64,000 nucleotides of DNA from Promicromonospora iranensis (GTDB lineage Bacteria > Actinomycetota > Actinomycetes > Actinomycetales > Cellulomonadaceae), in the NCBI RefSeq assembly GCF_028994775.1, contig NZ_JAJQMN010000003.1, positions 62,001 through 126,000 of the forward strand. The letters run 5' to 3'. Shown here one piece after another: positions 45,389 through 54,704 of this stretch (position 1 is the stretch's first letter; each line of letters opens with the position of its first letter). The notes beneath the pieces were generated by a model. The model was given only the letters and a program-made list of their open reading frames with translations, had not been told where the DNA came from and ran no database searches. The position numbers were made by a program, and so were the translations under genes.

Positions 45389-46399
45389 TTAACGGAGCGT
45401 CAACCGGACTTCCCAGCCCTCGACGCTCGGCACAACGACGCCGGTGATATCAGGCCAGCCCGGGCGTCCCGCGTTCCGCCACTCTTCGATCCACAGGGTA
45501 AGGATGCGGCCCGCGTCAGGGTTTCCCGTTGTGATCAGCTCGTCGTCGGTGAGAAACGCCGCACCGCCCTCGGTGGCCGCTCCGATGCCGGCGAAACGGT
45601 CGGAAAGCCCCGCCGTAGCCAGCTCGACGGGGACTGTTGCGTACAGCCAGGCCGTGAAGTCGTCGAGGTCCTCTCCCGGGGCCAGCGGTGTGGCTGAGGT
45701 GTGTGGAGCCGACCTGAGCCGATCCAACAGCAGGCCTGCCACCCCCGGAACCTCGCGCAGTGCTGCGCTGCTGAGCCACCACGGTTCCGCGTCGTCAGGG
45801 ATGTGGGACGCGTCGACGTACCGCAGCGGCAGACCGAAGATGGTGACGGGCTCGGAGTGCATCTCGATATACCCACCGGGCCGCGCTGATACGGCTGTCG
45901 GACGGCCCCCGGAAACGGTGATGGCGACGATCGCGTGCGCCCTGGCAAGACGCGCGACCTTGACCGGCGCAACGACTGCGGCGTCCTGACCGATCTGGTC
46001 GATCCAGGCCGACGGGATCACGTGCGGGGTGGCCCACGCGACGACACGGTCGTACGGCGCCCCGGCCGGGTCGCCCGCATATCCGTCGCCGTTGGTCACC
46101 GTCGCGGTCGTCACGCCGGCCGCTGCCAGGCGAGCCTGGGCCCGGGGTACGAGATCGGCGAACACCTCGACCGACCGCACCAGCCCGTCGGCGCCGGCCA
46201 GGTTGGCGAGCAACCCGGTCGTGTACCCGGACCCGGTCCCGATCTCCAGCACGCGGTGCCCAGGCCGGACCTCAAGGTCCTCGAGCATCTGTTGGATCGA
46301 CGTGACGCTGGACGACTGCGGGAGCGTCGACCCGTCAGGCTCGGTCACGAAGTGGTCGTAGTCGACAGCGGCGACGGCATCGGCAACAGCGGCGGTCAT
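45389..46399 (-). CDS. Protein-L-isoaspartate methyltransferase-like (PIMT) enzyme
   Basis: 336 residues from the ATG at 46399 (AGGAGCCACCC upstream). It has the PCMT fold: SSSVTSIQQMLEDLEVRPGH, SAM-binding VLEIGTGSGYTTGLLANLAG, then VTNGDGYAGDP and YDRVVAWATPHVIP. Typical repair enzymes are nearer 210 residues; the extra C-terminal domain here (after about 220) is usual for variants in peptide-modifying clusters. Its start overlaps the stop of a lasso B2-like fragment by four bases (ATGA). PIMT homologues paired with lasso peptide genes form aspartimide in the peptide; a free-standing role is also possible. Confidence 0.85.
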   Translation of the reverse strand: MTAAVADAVAAVDYDHFVTEPDGSTLPQSSSVTSIQQMLEDLEVRPGHRVLEIGTGSGYTTGLLANLAGADGLVRSVEVFADLVPRAQARLAAAGVTTATVTNGDGYAGDPAGAPYDRVVAWATPHVIPSAWIDQIGQDAAVVAPVKVARLARAHAIVAITVSGGRPTAVSARPGGYIEMHSEPVTIFGLPLRYVDASHIPDDAEPWWLSSAALREVPGVAGLLLDRLRSAPHTSATPLAPGEDLDDFTAWLYATVPVELATAGLSDRFAGIGAATEGGAAFLTDDELITTGNPDAGRILTLWIEEWRNAGRPGWPDITGVVVPSVEGWEVRLTLR

Positions 46400-46635
46400 G
46401 GGTGGCTCCTTCGCGGTCGGGCAGTCAGTGCCCGGGCAGGGATGGTCATGGTTCGCAGAAAGGTGGACGTGGTGGCGGGCTCGTCGACAGGCGCGCCGTC
46501 GGTCTCGACCCACGCGTGGGACGTGTACGGGTGGATCTGCACGCCGTGGCACCACACCACGGCTCGTCCGCGCAGTGCGGCCAACCACGCCGCGGCAGAG
46601 AGATCTCCAGACACGCCGCGCGACCAGGCCACCAT
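46396..46635 (-). pseudogene. C-terminal fragment of a lasso-peptide B2-type leader protease
   Basis: 79 codons from an ATG at 46635. GDLSAAAWLAALRGRAVVWC, HGVQIHPYTSHAWVETDGAP and VDEP match the last third of transglutaminase-like B2 proteins, including the catalytic HAWVE. The catalytic Cys, expected just before SAAAW in the usual CLxxS block, is missing and the upstream sequence is unrelated. The fragment is translationally coupled to the PIMT-like gene, the order B2-M known from aspartimide-forming lasso clusters. Confidence 0.65.
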
Positions 46636-46639
46636 GCCG

Positions 46640-46765
46640 CTATGTCGCTTCTGACTCCCAGCGGGCGATCGTGGTGCGCTCGACCCTCGACGGCTCTGCG
46701 AGCGCTTCCTGGCTCGCCCCAAGGTCCCGACGCCGTCTGGCAAGCCGATCACGTCGCCGCTTCAT
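46640..46765 (-). pseudogene. XRE-type HTH fragment
   Basis: 41 codons: MKRRRDRLARRRRDLGASQE, then ALAEPSRVERTTIARWE and a TAG. This is one half-repressor XRE HTH with no further domain, cut directly before the B2 fragment. Probably a truncated regulator. Confidence 0.6.
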
Positions 46766-47040
46766 TCTGCTCCCACCGTCCGAATACCCCCGGAGTGCAC
46801 AACGCGACGTCCGTGGGACAACAATGCCGCGCTCACACCGCGAGAACCAGCAACCAGGCCGACTTCCTACGAGGAATATTGAGTCAGCACGACGACGTCC
46901 CCCGCTTGGCGTGCCTCCGTCAGGCTGCGGTCTGAGAGCAGGTCGTCGGCCGCTTCCTGCGCCACATGCCTGCTGCCCCGTAAGACCAATTCTTAGCGCG
47001 GGCCGTTCACACAGCGCAACGCTCTAATCCTGGTCTCAGG
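46766..47040. other. Intergenic with gene relic; likely island edge
   Basis: Contains the relic at 46930-46983; otherwise no gene. It separates fragmented accessory genes from the two-component operon. Confidence 0.45.
46930..46983 (+). pseudogene. Relic of the gene family at 12542-13006
   Basis: Codons for EQVVGRFLRHMPAAP and a stop match EQVAGRFLHHVPTDP of the amber-interrupted gene, also at base level. Only about 15 codons remain, preceded by an in-frame stop. Confidence 0.55.
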
Positions 47041-47091
47041 TTGAGCGAGGACAATGAGCGGAAAAGCACCGACTGGAGAGGGCGGGCCGGC

Positions 47092-47775
47092 GTGCGGATC
47101 ATGATCGCGGACGACGAGGCAGCCATCCGTGAGTCGCTGGAGCGGGTGCTCCAGGTCGAGGGTTACGACACCAGCACCGTCGCCAACGGTCTCGCCGTGC
47201 TCGACGGGGTCGCTGGCGACACGCCGGATCTGCTGATCCTCGACGTGATGATGCCCCGCCTCGGCGGGTTGGAGACGTGCCGACGGTTGCGGGCAGCGGG
47301 TCGGGATCTGCCGGTGCTGATGCTGACCGCCCGGGATCAGGTCTTCGACCGGGTCGCGGGGCTGGACGCGGGCGCCGACGACTATCTGCCCAAGCCGTTC
47401 GCCACCGAGGAGCTGCTGGCGCGGGTGCGGGCCCTGCTGCGCCGTCGCGCGCCGGGCGATGACGAGTCGCAGATCTTGTCCTTCGCCGACGTCCGGGTCG
47501 ATCCCGACAGGTTCGAGGCGTGGCGCGGCGGGCGGCCGCTCCGCCTGACCCGGACCGAGTTCTCCCTGTTGCAGGTCTTCGTGCGCAACGCCACCAGGGT
47601 GTTGACCCGCGACGCGCTGTTCGAGGCGATCTGGGGCTTCGACATGAGCGCCACCGCCAACAACCTGCAGGTGTACGTGAGCTACCTGCGCCGCAAGATG
47701 GAGGCCGAGGGTGAACCGCGATTGATCTACACGCTGCGCGGCTTGGGATACACGTTGCGGGAGACTCCTCCGTGA
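47092..47775 (+). CDS. OmpR-family response regulator (MprA-like)
   Basis: 227 residues from the GTG at 47092 (GGAGAGGGCGGGCC upstream; a TTG at 47041 is possible). The receiver domain has [10 protein letters not shown], the phospho-acceptor in [16 protein letters not shown] and [12 protein letters not shown]. The C-terminal winged helix has [20 protein letters not shown] and [20 protein letters not shown]. It overlaps the sensor kinase start by four bases. Confidence 0.93.
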   Translation: MRIMIADDEAAIRESLERVLQVEGYDTSTVANGLAVLDGVAGDTPDLLILDVMMPRLGGLETCRRLRAAGRDLPVLMLTARDQVFDRVAGLDAGADDYLPKPFATEELLARVRALLRRRAPGDDESQILSFADVRVDPDRFEAWRGGRPLRLTRTEFSLLQVFVRNATRVLTRDALFEAIWGFDMSATANNLQVYVSYLRRKMEAEGEPRLIYTLRGLGYTLRETPP

Positions 47776-49223
47776 GCAGACCCGCCGGCCGAGGCCCGCG
47801 CCGGCTGACCCGTTGGTGGCGCCGGCGGTCCCTGCGGACCCGGCTGACGGTGATCGCGGCGACGGCCATCGCGGTCTGCGTGTTCCTGGCCTTCCAGGTA
47901 GCCAGCGAGCTGCTGGAATTGGAGCTGCAGGACGCCGCGGAGGATCAGCTACGCGCCGACTCCCGCGTCCTGGCGGCGGACGCGGAGCGCGCGGGTCTGG
48001 CGCAGGTCCGGCTACCGCCGTATCCCGGATCCGGTCGGCTGGTGCGGGTCATCCTGCCCGACGGCTCGATCCGGACGCCGTCCGGCCAACCCGCGCTGCC
48101 CCCGGTCAGCGAGCGCGCCGAGCGCGTGGCGCAGGGCGTGTCGGCCGACCTGATGGAGTCGGGCGACTTCGACGACGACGGCTACCTCGTCTACACGCTG
48201 CGGGCGGGCGACGGCGCGGTCCAGGTGGCCCGCGTCGCCGACGACAGCCCCGTCAACCAGTTCGGGTTCGGCATGCTGCTGATCGGGCTGCTCTGCGTGG
48301 TCGGCGGCGCCCTTGTCGGGCGGGCCGTGGCGCGGACCGGGCTCGCACCGATCGACCGGCTGACCGCCGCCGCTGTCCGTGTCGCGCACACCCAGGATCT
48401 CGACGCCGACATCCCGGATGAGGGCGGTGGGGAGATCCAGCGGTTGATCCAGGCGATCAACGACATGCTCGCCGCGCTCCGGGACTCCCGTCGGGCCCAG
48501 CGGTTGCTCGTCGAGGACGCCGACCACGAGCTCAAGACCCCGCTCACCAGCCTGCGCCTCAACGTCGAGCTGCTGATCCGGCTCGATCGGCGCGGCACCC
48601 TGGACAGCGCACTGCCGGCGGAGAGCCGGACCCGGCTGCTCAACGATCTGGGCGCCCAGGTGGCCGAGCTGAGCACTCTTGCCGCCGAGCTGACCGACCT
48701 GGCGCGCGGTGACGTCAGCGACGAGAGCACCGAGGTGCTCGACCTCGCCGACGTGGTGGTGGCCGCCGCGACCCGGGCGCGTTCCCGTGTGCCCGACATC
48801 GAGGTCGCGCTCGACGTGACCTCGGTGTGGGTGAGCGGCCGTCCCGCCGGCCTCCAACGGGCGGTGCTCAACCTCATCGACAATGCCGGCAAGTGGTCCC
48901 CCGCGGACCAGCCGGTCCAGGTCCGGCTCCGTGCCGAGGGCGCGTCGGCCGTGCTCGAGGTCGACGACGCCGGGCCGGGCATCGACGCTACTGACATGCC
49001 GCGGGTGTTCGACCGGTTCTACCGTGCCGACAGCGCCCGGGCGTTGCCGGGATCCGGTCTGGGTCTGTCGATCGTGCAGCGGGTCGTCGACGCCCACGGC
49101 GGCCGGGTCACCGTCGCCCGGTCCGCACGCGGTGGCGCGCTGCTTCGGGTCGAGCTTCCGGCTGCGACCCCGCTCGCCCCGATCGCGCGGCTCACCGCCG
49201 GGGAGGCCACCGCGGAGCGTTGA
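47772..49223 (+). CDS. Sensor histidine kinase (MprB-like)
   Basis: 483 residues. Two membrane segments flank a periplasmic sensor ([36 protein letters not shown]). A HAMP linker follows, then the H-box [20 protein letters not shown] with phospho-His near residue 251, the N-box [15 protein letters not shown], and G-boxes [11 protein letters not shown] and [13 protein letters not shown]. It pairs with the upstream regulator. The gene pair lies directly before the lipoprotein gene at 49367, a plausible target. Confidence 0.94.
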   Translation: MSRPAGRGPRRLTRWWRRRSLRTRLTVIAATAIAVCVFLAFQVASELLELELQDAAEDQLRADSRVLAADAERAGLAQVRLPPYPGSGRLVRVILPDGSIRTPSGQPALPPVSERAERVAQGVSADLMESGDFDDDGYLVYTLRAGDGAVQVARVADDSPVNQFGFGMLLIGLLCVVGGALVGRAVARTGLAPIDRLTAAAVRVAHTQDLDADIPDEGGGEIQRLIQAINDMLAALRDSRRAQRLLVEDADHELKTPLTSLRLNVELLIRLDRRGTLDSALPAESRTRLLNDLGAQVAELSTLAAELTDLARGDVSDESTEVLDLADVVVAAATRARSRVPDIEVALDVTSVWVSGRPAGLQRAVLNLIDNAGKWSPADQPVQVRLRAEGASAVLEVDDAGPGIDATDMPRVFDRFYRADSARALPGSGLGLSIVQRVVDAHGGRVTVARSARGGALLRVELPAATPLAPIARLTAGEATAER

Positions 49224-49283
49224 CCAGCCCCGACGTCGCGCCGCAGGACAGCGCCGCCGGACAAGGGACGGCTCCGGAGAGAA

Positions 49284-49329
49284 GTACCGTAGTACCACTT
49301 TCCTCCGCCAAAGATGACGACCGTAGTAC
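49284..49329. promoter_or_regulatory. Paired CCGTAGTAC sites upstream of the lipoprotein gene
   Basis: CCGTAGTAC occurs at 49287-49295 and 49321-49329, 34 bases apart; the first lies in GTAC-CGTA-GTAC (49284-49295). They lie between the kinase stop and the ATG at 49367 and could be binding sites for the adjacent regulator. Confidence 0.45.
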
Positions 49330-49366
49330 GACGAAGTGGGACGGAATCGGCCCTAGCGTTCAGGCC

Positions 49367-50608
49367 ATGACGAGACCTGAGAGTCCACTACTGCGGAGGT
49401 TCGGGGCGGCCGCCATGGCGCTGGCGACGGTGTTCGCTGTCGCCGCCTGCGGGCCGTCCGCCGACAACGCTGCTGACAACCCTGCGGCGCCCGCCGCGTC
49501 CGGCTCGCACAGCGCGCACGCGGGCGCGTCATCGGCTCCACCGCAGCCCCTGCGCGACGGTGAGCGGTTCGTCGACCTGAAGATGCCCGAGGCCTACACG
49601 CCCGCGCCGCCGGAGGGCGCCGTGGACGAGTACCGGTGCCAGGTGCTCGATCCGGGCCTGACCGAGGAGGCGTTCCTGACCGGAACCCAGGTCATGCCGG
49701 ACAACGTCGCCATCGCGCACCACGGCATCGTGTACGCGGTGCAGCCGGACGACGCCGCCGCGGTGCGCGAGCACGACGCGAAGACTCCCGGCCTCGGCTG
49801 GCAGTGTTTCGGCGGGACCGGCGTGGAGGGCGCCGACGTGGAGGACGACGACGAGGAGAGCACCGACCCGGGCGCGGCGTGGGTCGACACCTGGGCACCC
49901 GGCGCCGCGGAGACGCTGCTCGACCAGGACGCCGGCTTCAAGCTGGAGCCGGGCAGCCTGATCGTCTTCCAGATGCACTACAACCTGCTCGCGACCGACG
50001 GCAAGGCGGCCGGGTCCGACCGCTCGGCGGTGCGGCTGCGACTGACGGACGGCACACCGCAGACCCGGGAGCTCGAGACCTGGTCGCTCGGCGCGCCGAC
50101 CGACCTGCCCTGCACCGCCGACGAGTCGGGTCCGCTCTGTGACCGGGCGGCCTCGATCGCCGACGTGACGAAGCGGTTCGGGTCGGAGGTCGGCGAGTTC
50201 GCGGACGAGCAGGTGGAGGAGTGCAACAAGAGCGGCGTGCCAGAGCCCGGTGACACCCAGTCCTGCGACCACGAGGTGGAGGAGCCGGTGACGGTCTTCG
50301 CCGGTTTCGGTCACATGCACATGCTCGGGCGGTCCCTGAAGGTCGAGCTCAACCCGGGTACGCCGAAGGCCAAGGTCCTGCTGGACGTGCCGCAGTTCGA
50401 CTTCGACAACCAGCGGATGGTGAAGCCGCCGTCGCCGGTGGAGGCCGGTCCGGGGGACACGCTGCGGGTGACGTGTACGCACGACGCGGGGCTGCGCGAA
50501 CAGCTGCCCCAGCTGAGCAAGCTGCCGCCGCGCTACGTGGTGTGGGGCGACGGCACCGGTGACGAGATGTGCATCGGCATCATGACGGTCTCCCCCCGTA
50601 CGTCGTGA
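49367..50608 (+). CDS. Lipoprotein of the copper type II ascorbate-dependent monooxygenase (PHM/DBH) type
   Basis: 413 residues from the ATG at 49367. The signal peptide ends in a lipobox (VFAVAACGPS). Copper-site blocks of this fold are AHHGIVYAV near residue 117, FQMHYNLL near 204, FGHMHMLGRSL near 317 and GDGTGDEMC near 400. Acidic inserts (DVEDDDEESTDPG) are unusual. The reaction is unknown in bacteria of this kind. Its stop overlaps the start of the DoxX-Rieske gene. Confidence 0.82.
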   Translation: MTRPESPLLRRFGAAAMALATVFAVAACGPSADNAADNPAAPAASGSHSAHAGASSAPPQPLRDGERFVDLKMPEAYTPAPPEGAVDEYRCQVLDPGLTEEAFLTGTQVMPDNVAIAHHGIVYAVQPDDAAAVREHDAKTPGLGWQCFGGTGVEGADVEDDDEESTDPGAAWVDTWAPGAAETLLDQDAGFKLEPGSLIVFQMHYNLLATDGKAAGSDRSAVRLRLTDGTPQTRELETWSLGAPTDLPCTADESGPLCDRAASIADVTKRFGSEVGEFADEQVEECNKSGVPEPGDTQSCDHEVEEPVTVFAGFGHMHMLGRSLKVELNPGTPKAKVLLDVPQFDFDNQRMVKPPSPVEAGPGDTLRVTCTHDAGLREQLPQLSKLPPRYVVWGDGTGDEMCIGIMTVSPRTS

Positions 50609-51525
50609 CCGAGATGTCTCCCTGGGCACTCCTGCCGCTCCGTGTCTTCCTCGGCGGCACGTTCCTCTACGCGGGCCTGTCCAAGATCCTCGACTCCCAC
50701 TACCTGGACCACACCTCACCCCTCGGCGTCCACGCGCAGATGCTGAACGCCGCGACGACCTCGCCGATCGGCGCGCTGGTGTCGTTCACGGCCGAACACC
50801 CGACCGTCACCGGCCTGGTCATCGCCTTCGGCGAGGTCGCCGTCGGGCTGGGTACTCTGCTCGGGCTGTTCACCCGTGTCGCCGCACTCGGCGGGTTTCT
50901 CCTCGCGCTGAGCTTCTTCCTCACCGTCAGCTGGACGACCCGCCCCTACTACCTCGGCGCCGACATCGTCTTCGCAGCAGCCTGGACACCGCTGCTGATC
51001 GCCGGCGACGCAGGCCCGTTCTCCACGACGGACCGCCTGCGCGCCGCAATACGTCGTCGTCGCCAAACGAACCCCACCCCAGAGCAAGGGAACGGCGCCG
51101 AACGACGCACCTTGCTCTGGGGCGGCCTGATCGCCGCGACGACCGCTGCCCTCGGCGGTGCCGTCGTCGCTCTGACCCGCCGCACCACCACCGACCCGAA
51201 AGCGAGCCCGCCAACAGCCCCAGGAACGGCCTCCCCGACAGTGATCGCTGCGGTCGCCTCCGTCGCCGTCGGTTCGTCGACGCGCTTCACCACACCGAAC
51301 GGTTCCGCCGCCTACCTGCTGCGCCCCTCGACCGACACCTTCCTGGCTTTCCTCGCCGCCTGCACACACCAGGGCTGCCCCATCACGCCCACAGGCTCCG
51401 GCTTCCGCTGCCCATGCCACAGCTCCACCTTCGACGGCGACGGCCAGGTCACCGGCGGGCCGGCGACAAAACCCCTGACCAACGTGCCGGTGCAGGTCAT
51501 CGACGGGCAGGTCACCACCGCATGA
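50605..51525 (+). CDS. DoxX-like membrane protein fused to a Rieske [2Fe-2S] domain
   Basis: 306 residues from the GTG at 50605, which overlaps the upstream stop (GTGA). An N-terminal DoxX/DoxD domain has several membrane segments (LRVFLGGTFLYAGLSKILD, TGLVIAFGEVAVGLGTLLGL), then a linker and another hydrophobic stretch (LLWGGLIAATTAALGGAVVA). The C-terminus is a Rieske domain with both cluster motifs, CTHQGCPI and CPCHSSTFDGDG. It could pass electrons to the monooxygenase-like lipoprotein next to it, which is inference. Confidence 0.88.
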   Translation: MTEMSPWALLPLRVFLGGTFLYAGLSKILDSHYLDHTSPLGVHAQMLNAATTSPIGALVSFTAEHPTVTGLVIAFGEVAVGLGTLLGLFTRVAALGGFLLALSFFLTVSWTTRPYYLGADIVFAAAWTPLLIAGDAGPFSTTDRLRAAIRRRRQTNPTPEQGNGAERRTLLWGGLIAATTAALGGAVVALTRRTTTDPKASPPTAPGTASPTVIAAVASVAVGSSTRFTTPNGSAAYLLRPSTDTFLAFLAACTHQGCPITPTGSGFRCPCHSSTFDGDGQVTGGPATKPLTNVPVQVIDGQVTTA

Positions 51526-51544
51526 CCCCTAGCAGCCCCGAGCG

Positions 51545-52210
51545 TCAGATCGGCCGGGTGAGCCTCAGGTCGTAGGCGAGGATGACCGCCTGGACCCGGT
51601 CTCGTGCGCCGATCTTGGCGAGGACCCGCCCGACGTGGGTCTTCACCGTCGATTCGGACAGCGTGAACCGCTGCGCGATCTCGCCGTTGGTGAGGCCCTG
51701 GCCGATGGCGACGAGGATCTCGCGCTCGCGCCTGGTGAGGAAACGCAGCCGAAGATCCTCCCGCACGGGCCCGCAGAGGTCATCACCGAGCCGGTCGGCG
51801 AACTCGTCGAGCAGCCGCCGGGTCAGCGCCGGCGCGATCACCGCGTCCCCGGCGGCGACGGCCCGGATCCCGGCGAGCAGCTCCTCCGGGCGGGTGTCCT
51901 TCAGCAGGAAACCGCTCGCCCCGGCCCGCAGCGCGGCGAGCGCGTACCGGTCCACGTCGAACGTCGTCAGCACCAGGATCCGCGAGCGCCCACCGGCGGC
52001 GGCGATGCGCCGGGTGGCCTCGATCCCGTCCACGCCCGGCACGCGGATGTCCATCAGCACGACGTCGGGATACAGCTCGGTAGTCCGTCGAACGGCCTCG
52101 GCGCCGTTCTCGGCCTCGCCGACGATCTCGGTGTCGGGGGTGCTCTCCAGCAGCATGCGAAGCCCGAAGCGCTGCAGCGGCTGGGCGGCCACCACGAGCA
52201 CAGAGATCAT
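51545..52210 (-). CDS. NarL/LuxR-family response regulator
   Basis: 221 residues. Receiver domain with PDVVLMDIRVPGVDG (phospho-Asp) and ILVLTTFDVDRY, LKDTRPEELLAGI; C-terminal LuxR HTH LTRREREILVAIGQGLTNGE and SESTVKTHVGRVLAKI. There is no kinase beside it on this strand. It is divergent from the MmpL-type gene at 52478, with a second NarL regulator and kinase downstream of that gene. Confidence 0.93.
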   Translation of the reverse strand: MISVLVVAAQPLQRFGLRMLLESTPDTEIVGEAENGAEAVRRTTELYPDVVLMDIRVPGVDGIEATRRIAAAGGRSRILVLTTFDVDRYALAALRAGASGFLLKDTRPEELLAGIRAVAAGDAVIAPALTRRLLDEFADRLGDDLCGPVREDLRLRFLTRREREILVAIGQGLTNGEIAQRFTLSESTVKTHVGRVLAKIGARDRVQAVILAYDLRLTRPI

Positions 52211-52225
52211 GACTGGCTGCCTTTC

Positions 52226-52254
52226 ATGGTTCGGCCGTTCGTGGTTCGGCCGTG
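52226..52254. promoter_or_regulatory. Tandem TGGTTCGGCCGT repeat upstream of the regulator
   Basis: Two direct copies of TGGTTCGGCCGT about 15 bases apart, between the NarL regulator start (52210, minus) and the MmpL-type gene. A possible regulator binding site. Confidence 0.4.
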
Positions 52255-52477
52255 CCGGGGAGGCCGAGGCCCGCGTCGCAGGGCGGTGCCTACTTCCTAC
52301 CGAGCGAATCTGAGACGACTGTTAGAAGGGCGCTCACCCGACAGGGGCGTCGGCCGCGGCAGGACACCTGCCGTACGGCAATCTCCGTATCCGGGGCCTG
52401 CATCTGCACGACGACCCGGACGCAGGAGATCGAGAGGCTGAGGCCATCATCCGAATCGAGAGCTGGAGTGGTCTCCC

Positions 52478-54682
52478 ATGGCAGGCATGCTGAGTCGTCT
52501 TGGTCGTTTTTCTTATCGCCGCAGGTGGCTGGTCGTGGTGGCGTGGCTGCTGGCGCTCGGCGGGGCGGTGACGTTCGCCGTCACCTCGCAGGGCCCGGTC
52601 AACACCCGGGCGACGATCCCGGGGATCGAGTCGCAGGAGGCGTTCGACCTCATCGAGGAGCGCTTCCCCGACGCCGCGACCGACGGCGCGTCGGCGACGA
52701 TCGTGTTCGTCGCACCCGCCGGTGAGGACCTCGCGTCCGCGGAGAACGCGCAGGTCGTGGACGAGACGCTGGCTTCGTTGGCCGACAACCCGCAGGTCTT
52801 GCGGGTGACGCCGCCCTCCCCAGGCGGAAGCACCAGCGCCGACGGCACGACAGGATTTGCGTCGGTGTCGTACGAGGTGCCGTCGTCCGAGGTGACGGAG
52901 GCATCGCGCACGGCACTGGCCGACGCGGTCGAGGAAGCGCGCGACGCCGGGCTGACGGCGGAGATGTCAGGATCGGCGCTCAAGACGAGCACCCAGATGA
53001 GCGTCATGGAGCTGGCCGGCGTCGGGATCGCCGCCGTCGTGCTCGTGATGACCTTCGGCTCGCTGCTGGCAGCGGGACTTCCCCTCCTCACGGCGCTCAT
53101 CGGCGTCGCCATCTCCTTCCTCGGCGTCTGGGCCGTGGCCGGCCCCCTGGGGATGACCATCACGACCGGCATGCTCGCGCTCATGCTGGGGCTGGCAGTC
53201 GGGATCGACTACGCGATGTTCGTCGTGTCGCGATTCCGGGAGGAACGCCATGGACCTGACGACGGCTTCGAGGCGACGGGCCGCGCGGTGGGGACGGCGG
53301 GCTCGGCCGTGGCCTTCGCCGGGGCGACCGTGGTGATCGCACTGGCCGGACTGTCGGTGGTGGGCATCCCGTCGCTGATGAAGATGGGCCTGGCCGCCGC
53401 GGGTGCGGTGGTGATCGCGGTCCTGGTGGCGCTGACCCTTGTTCCCGCGCTGCTGGCGTTCGCGCCGAACCGGGTACTGTCACGTGCCCAGCGTCGCGGC
53501 GACTTCCAGCTGCCGTCCCGCCGTCCGGTGGCGCGGCCGTGGATGCGGACCGTGCTGCGTCGCCCGCTCCTGATCACCTTGGCGGGTGTGAGCCTCCTCG
53601 CCGCGGTCGCCGTTCCGGCGCTGTCGCTCCAGCTCGGCACCCCCGGAGACGCGTCGTTGCCGGTCACGGAGACCCAGCGCCGCGCGTACGACCTCCGGGC
53701 CGAGGCATTCGGTCCCGGGTTCAACGGTCCGCTGACCGTCGTCGTCGACGCGCGGGACGCAGCCGATCCGGAGGCCGCGGTGGCGAAGGTCGCCGACAGC
53801 ATCAGCTCGACGGGCGGCATCGTGTCGGTCTCGCAGGCCAGCTTCAACGAACGCGGCGACACGGCGATCCTCAGCGCGGTGCCCTCGACGAGCCCGACCG
53901 ACGAGCGCACCGAGGATCTCGTCGACGAGCTGCGCGCCGCCCGGCCGGATCTCGAGGCCACCGAAGACGTGACCTACGAGATCACCGGGACCACCGCGCT
54001 GGACATCGACATGGCACAGAAGACGCAGTCCGCGCTCGTGCCCTATGTGGCGATCGTCATCGGCCTCGCCGTGCTGCTCCTGATGATCGTGTTCCGCTCC
54101 GTCTGGATTCCCGTCACGGCGGCACTCGGCTTCCTGCTCTCCCTCTTCGCCGCGCTGGGCGTGATCGTCGCGGTGTTCCAGTGGGGCTGGGCGGCCGACC
54201 TCCTCGGCGTCGAGCAGACCGGCCCGGTCATGAGCCTGATGCCGATCCTTCTCGTGGGCATCGTGTTCGGGCTGGCGATGGACTACCAGGTGTTCCTGGT
54301 GTCGCGGATGCGCGAGGCGCACGTGCACGGCCGGCCCGCGCGGGAGGCCATCGTCACCGGGTTCGAGCGGAGCTCGAAGGTGGTCGTCGCCGCGGCGGTG
54401 ATCATGATCGCGGTGTTCGGCGGATTCGCCACGGCGCACGAACCGTTGATCAAGATGGTGGGACTCGGGCTGGCGTGCGCGGTGTTCTTCGACGCCTTCG
54501 TCGTACGCCTCACGCTGGTGCCGGCCATCCTGCAGCTGCTCGGCGAGCGGGCCTGGTGGCTGCCCCGATGGCTCGATCGCGTGCTGCCGCGGGTCGACGT
54601 CGAGGGCGAGTCGCTGCAGGAGGAGCCGGCGGACGCACCGCACGAGCAGCGGGATCTCACCGATGCGGCAGGCACACGGTGA
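52478..54682 (+). CDS. MmpL/RND-family exporter
   Basis: 734 residues, the size of YdfJ/MmpL-like exporters. Two repeats of a periplasmic loop plus membrane bundle: GLAVGIDYAMFVVSRFREER and GLAMDYQVFLVSRMREAHVH are the conserved motifs at the start of each half's fourth segment. GGAGTGGTCTCCC precedes the ATG. It is followed after 22 bases by a sensor kinase and its regulator. Confidence 0.94.
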   Translation: MAGMLSRLGRFSYRRRWLVVVAWLLALGGAVTFAVTSQGPVNTRATIPGIESQEAFDLIEERFPDAATDGASATIVFVAPAGEDLASAENAQVVDETLASLADNPQVLRVTPPSPGGSTSADGTTGFASVSYEVPSSEVTEASRTALADAVEEARDAGLTAEMSGSALKTSTQMSVMELAGVGIAAVVLVMTFGSLLAAGLPLLTALIGVAISFLGVWAVAGPLGMTITTGMLALMLGLAVGIDYAMFVVSRFREERHGPDDGFEATGRAVGTAGSAVAFAGATVVIALAGLSVVGIPSLMKMGLAAAGAVVIAVLVALTLVPALLAFAPNRVLSRAQRRGDFQLPSRRPVARPWMRTVLRRPLLITLAGVSLLAAVAVPALSLQLGTPGDASLPVTETQRRAYDLRAEAFGPGFNGPLTVVVDARDAADPEAAVAKVADSISSTGGIVSVSQASFNERGDTAILSAVPSTSPTDERTEDLVDELRAARPDLEATEDVTYEITGTTALDIDMAQKTQSALVPYVAIVIGLAVLLLMIVFRSVWIPVTAALGFLLSLFAALGVIVAVFQWGWAADLLGVEQTGPVMSLMPILLVGIVFGLAMDYQVFLVSRMREAHVHGRPAREAIVTGFERSSKVVVAAAVIMIAVFGGFATAHEPLIKMVGLGLACAVFFDAFVVRLTLVPAILQLLGERAWWLPRWLDRVLPRVDVEGESLQEEPADAPHEQRDLTDAAGTR

Positions 54683-54704
54683 CCATCCGGGTAGTGTCCG
54701 CGGA

